DNA of 64,000 nucleotides from Takakia lepidozioides (Eukaryota > Streptophyta > Takakiopsida > Takakiales > Takakiaceae): positions 40,734,001 through 40,798,000 of the forward strand of contig CM060731.1 in NCBI GenBank assembly GCA_030704615.1, read 5' to 3'. This document shows positions 60,566 to 64,000 of this stretch, piece after piece. The position numbers and the translations under genes were made by a program. The first letter of the stretch is position 1. The number at the start of each line of letters is the position of its first letter. The notes beneath the pieces were generated by a model that saw only the letters and a list, made by a program, of their open reading frames with translations, was not told the DNA's origin and searched no databases.

Positions 60566-61225
60566 ACCTACCTGTTTTTGGGCATGGATGAATGACGATG
60601 CGGATGAAGCAGGATGTGCACACTCGTTGAGTATGATGGATGGAGCAGTCCTGGATGGATGAGGCTAGAATAGCCGTTACGTTTTCACTCTCCAGGGGAT
60701 GGGGTTTTTTCACATAAGGGTTTTGTCCTTCGCTCAACTTGCAGAGCAAGGTTTTCCCTTCTGAGGTTTTTTCATCCCATCTTTGTGAAACTCTTGATGC
60801 TTTGTCTTCGTTTTTCTGCTCACTGGAGCTCGCACCCTCGCATGCCAGTAGGTTTTACATATGTAATGCGTAGATTCCACCTACCTAGATATTCCGTTAT
60901 TACGATGGATGTAGATGATAAAAGCGGATGAAACACCGCTGGCTGTCTGTTAATAAAACAGCTTGTCTTATGTCAACAGCTAGATTATCCCTAAGATGGG
61001 TGATGTGGCATCCTAACTGGATGGACACTTCACTATAATCTGAGGAACCAATCAGGGCAAGACAGGATAGGATCATGGGCTTTGGATTATAAAATGGATC
61101 AACTGGAAACCTAAGGGACCAGTGTGCGTTTGGTGATCATTGTGGTGTAAGGTGTGTGACGCAACGTACTCTGGATGCATGGATGTACAGAGTTGCCTTT
61201 CGTAGGAATCAGACTCCTCTTCAAT
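60566..61225. other. No supported gene
   Basis: Intergenic sequence without recognised coding or repeat structure. Confidence 0.35.
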
Positions 61226-61460
61226 AGGTCCCTTCTAGAGCTTCTTCTTTTGGCTCATCTCAAGGCTTTGGGCTCTTTCATCATCATCACTAAGGCACCA
61301 TAGTTTAGCCACGATCCGGCTTGTTCATGCTGTTCACCCCGTTCCTTTATGGCATCCCTGGAGGTTATTTTTTCCTTTGTTCTCTTGTTTTCCCCTATTT
61401 TCAATAAACTTGTCCAGGGCCTCTACCCCATGTTCATAATAATAATAATAATAATAAACT
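61226..61460 (+). repeat. LINE 3' end with (AAT)n tail
   Basis: The sequence GGAGGTTATTTTTTCCTTTG, CAATAAACTTGTCCAGGGCC, TCTACCCC is followed by repeated AAT (61437-61456). Its 3' structure is shared with 46500-46570 and 60486-60565. Confidence 0.65.
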
Positions 61461-62150
61461 AAATAATTTATAAAAACAGATCAAATGAATTAAAATAAGG
61501 AAAAAATATAAAAAGCGGGTGACCGGTATGACAGCGGTCGCCCAGAAAGAAAAAGACATAACATAATGATATGATAATGATATATATAATGACCGGTAGA
61601 ACGGTCGCCCTTGCTCGGGAAAAATTAAGTAAATAAAAAATAAAACCAAATTATGTATTGTAAATAAGTAGGTTGTTCCCAACAAGTAGGTTGTTTACAA
61701 GTGAGTTGTTCGGAAAGCCTCTCATTTTTTAATAATTGGGAGTTTATGTCTCACATGTGGGCCAGGACGCACGGCCACAGGTTTGCCCAGCCACCCCCGC
61801 AGCGCCCGCAGTCCCCCCACCCCGCGGGTCAGTCCACTCGACTCGCCTCGGGTGGTCTGCCCACTGCCGATGCATGTCGTCCGGCAGACCACCCCGAAAC
61901 CCGCACACAACACCAGACCCTCGCACACGTGGCACGCATCTGCCCGTCCAAATCCGGTTTTATTCAGACCGTCGAGATTTAGGGCATGCCATCGCAGTCA
62001 CTGATCTCGTGAGACCCCTTTGCTCTTTTTTCTGTTTCCTCCTCTGTCGTCTTCCCTATCGTCTCTTGTTGTTGTTTGTTGTTTGATTGTTTGGAACCAA
62101 CAGACTCATGCGGTTGTGAAGAATCATGTAACATGACTCCGTGACCAATG
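61461..62150. other. No supported gene; GC-rich patch
   Basis: 61760-61960 is GC-rich with overlapping frames on both strands and no domain. ACCGGTATGACAGCGGTCGCC and GACCGGTAGAACGGTCGCC-like phrases near 61520 and 61590 are related to each other. Confidence 0.35.
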
Positions 62151-62290
62151 TGACAGACCTGTGCGGCAGACCCGGGCGTCAGATCCGTGCGACAAACCCG
62201 CTTGACAGACCCGTGTAGCAAACCCTCAAAATAAACCCAACAGCAGACCGGTATGACGGAGACCTAGGGCAGACCACCTCGGAAGACCCC
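62151..62290. repeat. Degenerate short repeat of the form GACAGACCYGTG
   Basis: ACAGACCTGTGCGGC, AGACCCGGGCGTC, AGATCCGTGCGAC, AAACCCGCTTGAC, AGACCCGTGTAGC and CAGACCGGTATGAC follow one another with a ~15-17 base step. The repeats are too diverged to call a microsatellite. Confidence 0.5.
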
Positions 62291-62593
62291 GACGGCGGCC
62301 ATTATTGTGCCGCCGGGACATTTGATGTTTCGGCACCAATCCAATGGGCCGCGTGTATGGCGTGCATGGACTCTTCCACACATGTGCATGGCCTCGACTG
62401 CACGCGTGCTCCTATCACTTTTAGCAGTGAGCCGTTACGTTGGGGCTGTCACCTCTTCCTCCTCTTCCGTCTTAATTTCGCGTCTCTCCACTTTGCTCCT
62501 GCACGCTCTGTGTTGCGGTTCGCGGTTTCTGCCTCTTCGATAGGAGCACGACGATTCGTTTCTAGCGCCTGCCCGTTCATCAAAGGTCGCGTG

Positions 62594-63160
62594 CACTACA
62601 ACAAGATGTGATTTTTAGCACAGTGTGTTTCGCTGTTTTCAAAGTCGTTTCAGGCATGTTTTACTACACCGCCCATAGTGCTAAAAACCAAGTCAAAAAC
62701 AGTCATGCCTGAAACGACTATCCCGAATAGTGAAACAAACGTATGATGTCTCCCGAAGGGAGCGTAACTTATGGTGTCACTTCACCACAAGGGCTACTGC
62801 CTTCCAGCTCAAAGGTGGACACCTTCATGACACACCAGACCGTGGTTTGAACCCACAACCACATCCAACGTGGTATGTGCCCATCACCACGGGGCTACAT
62901 GCCGGTGGAATAACTTTACTATGGTGGAGCCCACTATTTTTTTCCAGGTAGGAGTTGGGGCAGTAAACCGTTTCACTATGACAATACACCAAGTAGTTTC
63001 ACTACTCAGTTTCACTATGACGTGTATTAACGTGCCTGCACTCACCATTACACGTGTAGTTGACAAAATTACTACATAGTGGATCATGGTGTTGTAACTT
63101 TCACTGTATAGTGAAACATAGACACCTAGTAGTTCATTTTACTACTATGGAGTTGTGATT
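62594..63160. mobile_element. CACTA-like or foldback element region with crossed inverted repeats
   Basis: It starts CACTACAACAAGA, close to the CACTA-superfamily terminus. Two perfect inverted pairs follow: TTTTTAGCAC (62612-62621) with GTGCTAAAAA (62678-62687), and AGTCGTTTCAGGCATG (62643-62658) with CATGCCTGAAACGACT (62704-62719). Their arms are interleaved, not nested. GTTTCACTA or its complement recurs near 62719, 62970, 62997, 63009 and 63111. A family B SINE is embedded. The far end and transposase are not seen. Confidence 0.5.
62741..62908 (-). mobile_element. tRNA-derived SINE, family B, copy 3
   Basis: On the minus strand: CATGTAGCCCCGTGGTGATGG, GTGGGTTCAAACCACGG, AAGGTGTCCACCTT, GAAGGCAGTAGCCCTT, GTGACACCATAAGTTACGCT. 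It is the most complete copy of the B box. It is inserted within the inverted-repeat element and has no clear flanking duplication. Confidence 0.88.
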
Positions 63161-63508
63161 TTAGGTCATTGATTTCAATTGGACATTTGGGGTGAGATGA
63201 GACTCTGGGGCCATTTATATTTTAAATCTTCCAAAGATCCTGTCTGATGAGCCTGTTCCTGTGCTGCTTCATGAAGAGAAGCCCGGGGCAGACCACATGA
63301 TGGCAGATGTTCTGTGTATAGTGCAGGTCTGAGGAGAAAATGGCCAAGTCTTCTGCACTAGCAAGTTGTTGAGCAAGAGTCGGCTAGTCTTTGGGAGACA
63401 TGAACTGCTCGCCCTGGTAGCCTACAGTCTGGTGAGCCTGTCTGGAAAGTCCTGAAGAAGACCCAAACTCTATAATGGGACTACCAAAGGAGATTTCAAA
63501 GGTTCATT
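63161..63508. other. 3' flank of the PPR-DYW gene
   Basis: The stretch lies downstream (minus strand) of the PPR-DYW stop codon. No other feature is seen. Confidence 0.4.
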
Positions 63509-64000
63509 TCACCAGTATTCGGCACACGAACAAACCCCATCTTGGAAGTGGTGAAAACGGTTGGCATCCCGTACAACAATAGCTCGCCCAATAATCTTTG
63601 AGATGAACTTCGTGGCCGTATGGCAGTCACCACACACTCTAAGGTTCTTGATGACACGGACTTGTGTGCCAGGGGGCGTACTGATGAGCCCAAAGGCAAT
63701 GGCCAGCTTCTCACTGTGGTGGTGAAGAGAAAATTCTTTTTGCTCCTCCACCACATCATGCAATACAAAACGGGTGTCAGGCACATACCCGACCTCCTTC
63801 ATCTGCACAGACAATCTCTTCAGCTCAGCATGTACTTCCTCAATTCGTGGATGCGACGAGTCCTCCACCATGAATGTATGCACCTGGTTGTCAACCTCTA
63901 TGCAGCTGTATCCTGCCTGCTTCCTGACCCCTCTGTCCCTCATCATTTTTCTCACTGTTGCAGTATCATCCCACCTGCCGGCAGCGGCATAGATGTTTGA
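63509..64000 (-). CDS. PPR protein with DYW deaminase domain (C-terminal part)
   Basis: The minus-strand frame is open from the window edge to a TGA at 63509-63511 (163 codons), so the N-terminal PPR tract lies outside. It begins in the E+ region ([34 protein letters not shown]). The DYW cytidine-deaminase domain follows: [10 protein letters not shown] with the zinc His and catalytic Glu, [13 protein letters not shown] with the CxxC zinc pair, and a C-terminal [14 protein letters not shown]. The last three residues are EYW, not DYW. These proteins edit C to U in chloroplast or mitochondrial transcripts. All catalytic and zinc residues are present and no lesion is seen. Confidence 0.95.
   Translation of the reverse strand, partial: SNIYAAAGRWDDTATVRKMMRDRGVRKQAGYSCIEVDNQVHTFMVEDSSHPRIEEVHAELKRLSVQMKEVGYVPDTRFVLHDVVEEQKEFSLHHHSEKLAIAFGLISTPPGTQVRVIKNLRVCGDCHTATKFISKIIGRAIVVRDANRFHHFQDGVCSCAEYW

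Overview
The window is nuclear DNA of a land plant. It holds intron-rich genes with GT-AG splice sites and plant families: an ASR/ABA-WDS protein, a nucleobase-ascorbate transporter, a DOG1-domain protein, a hybrid histidine kinase, and PLS-class PPR genes with E and DYW domains. Between them lies abundant transposon debris: L1-like LINEs, Ty1/copia, tRNA-derived SINEs and a hAT MITE. The richness in PPR-E/DYW sequence and the style of the proteins suggest a seed-free vascular plant (fern or lycophyte). That is inference, and no species can be named from the sequence.

Layout. 0.8-2.7 kb: exon-like islands of Integrator subunit 6 (INTS6), probably a relic. 5.3-7.8 kb: tandem duplications and a G-box island. 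8.9-9.2 kb: a SINE with a target-site duplication. 10.1-12.2 kb: a complete two-exon ASR gene (+) behind a promoter with four ACGCGT sites. 12.8-20.1 kb: duplicated segments, a second copy of the same SINE and an array of about 190 bp units. 21.0-25.1 kb: a complete 14-exon nucleobase-ascorbate transporter (+, 550 aa).

27.5-33.0 kb (-): a seven-exon gene predicted to encode about 501 aa, with an N-terminal DOG1 domain (the module that ends TGA bZIP factors) followed by ankyrin repeats. All seven exons join in frame. It has no bZIP region. This combination is the most striking item here, because in angiosperm immunity the DOG1-containing TGA factors are partners of the ankyrin protein NPR1. 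A decayed LINE lies antisense in its second intron.

34.8-38.1 kb (-): the C-terminal half of a hybrid histidine kinase (ATPase lobe plus an intact receiver). Directly upstream on the same strand are three decayed exons of exportin-1/CRM1. 39.4 kb: a small, possibly mitochondrial, protein. 40.7-47.1 kb: a transposon block (SINEs, a LINE carrying an AT-rich segment, a hAT MITE with an 8 bp duplication). 47.5-48.5 kb (-): an unrecognised two-exon gene. 51.7-53.2 kb: a degenerate tandem repeat. 56.9-59.1 kb: a PPR pseudogene and an inverted E-domain relic. 60.1-63.2 kb: copia and LINE ends, and a complex inverted-repeat element with a SINE inside. 63.5-64.0 kb (-): the C-terminus of an apparently intact PPR-DYW gene that runs off the window.

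The confident genes do not form one pathway. ASR and DOG1-family proteins are typically tied to ABA, drought and desiccation, the kinase/receiver to signalling, the transporter to purine/ascorbate flux, and PPR-DYW to organellar RNA editing.
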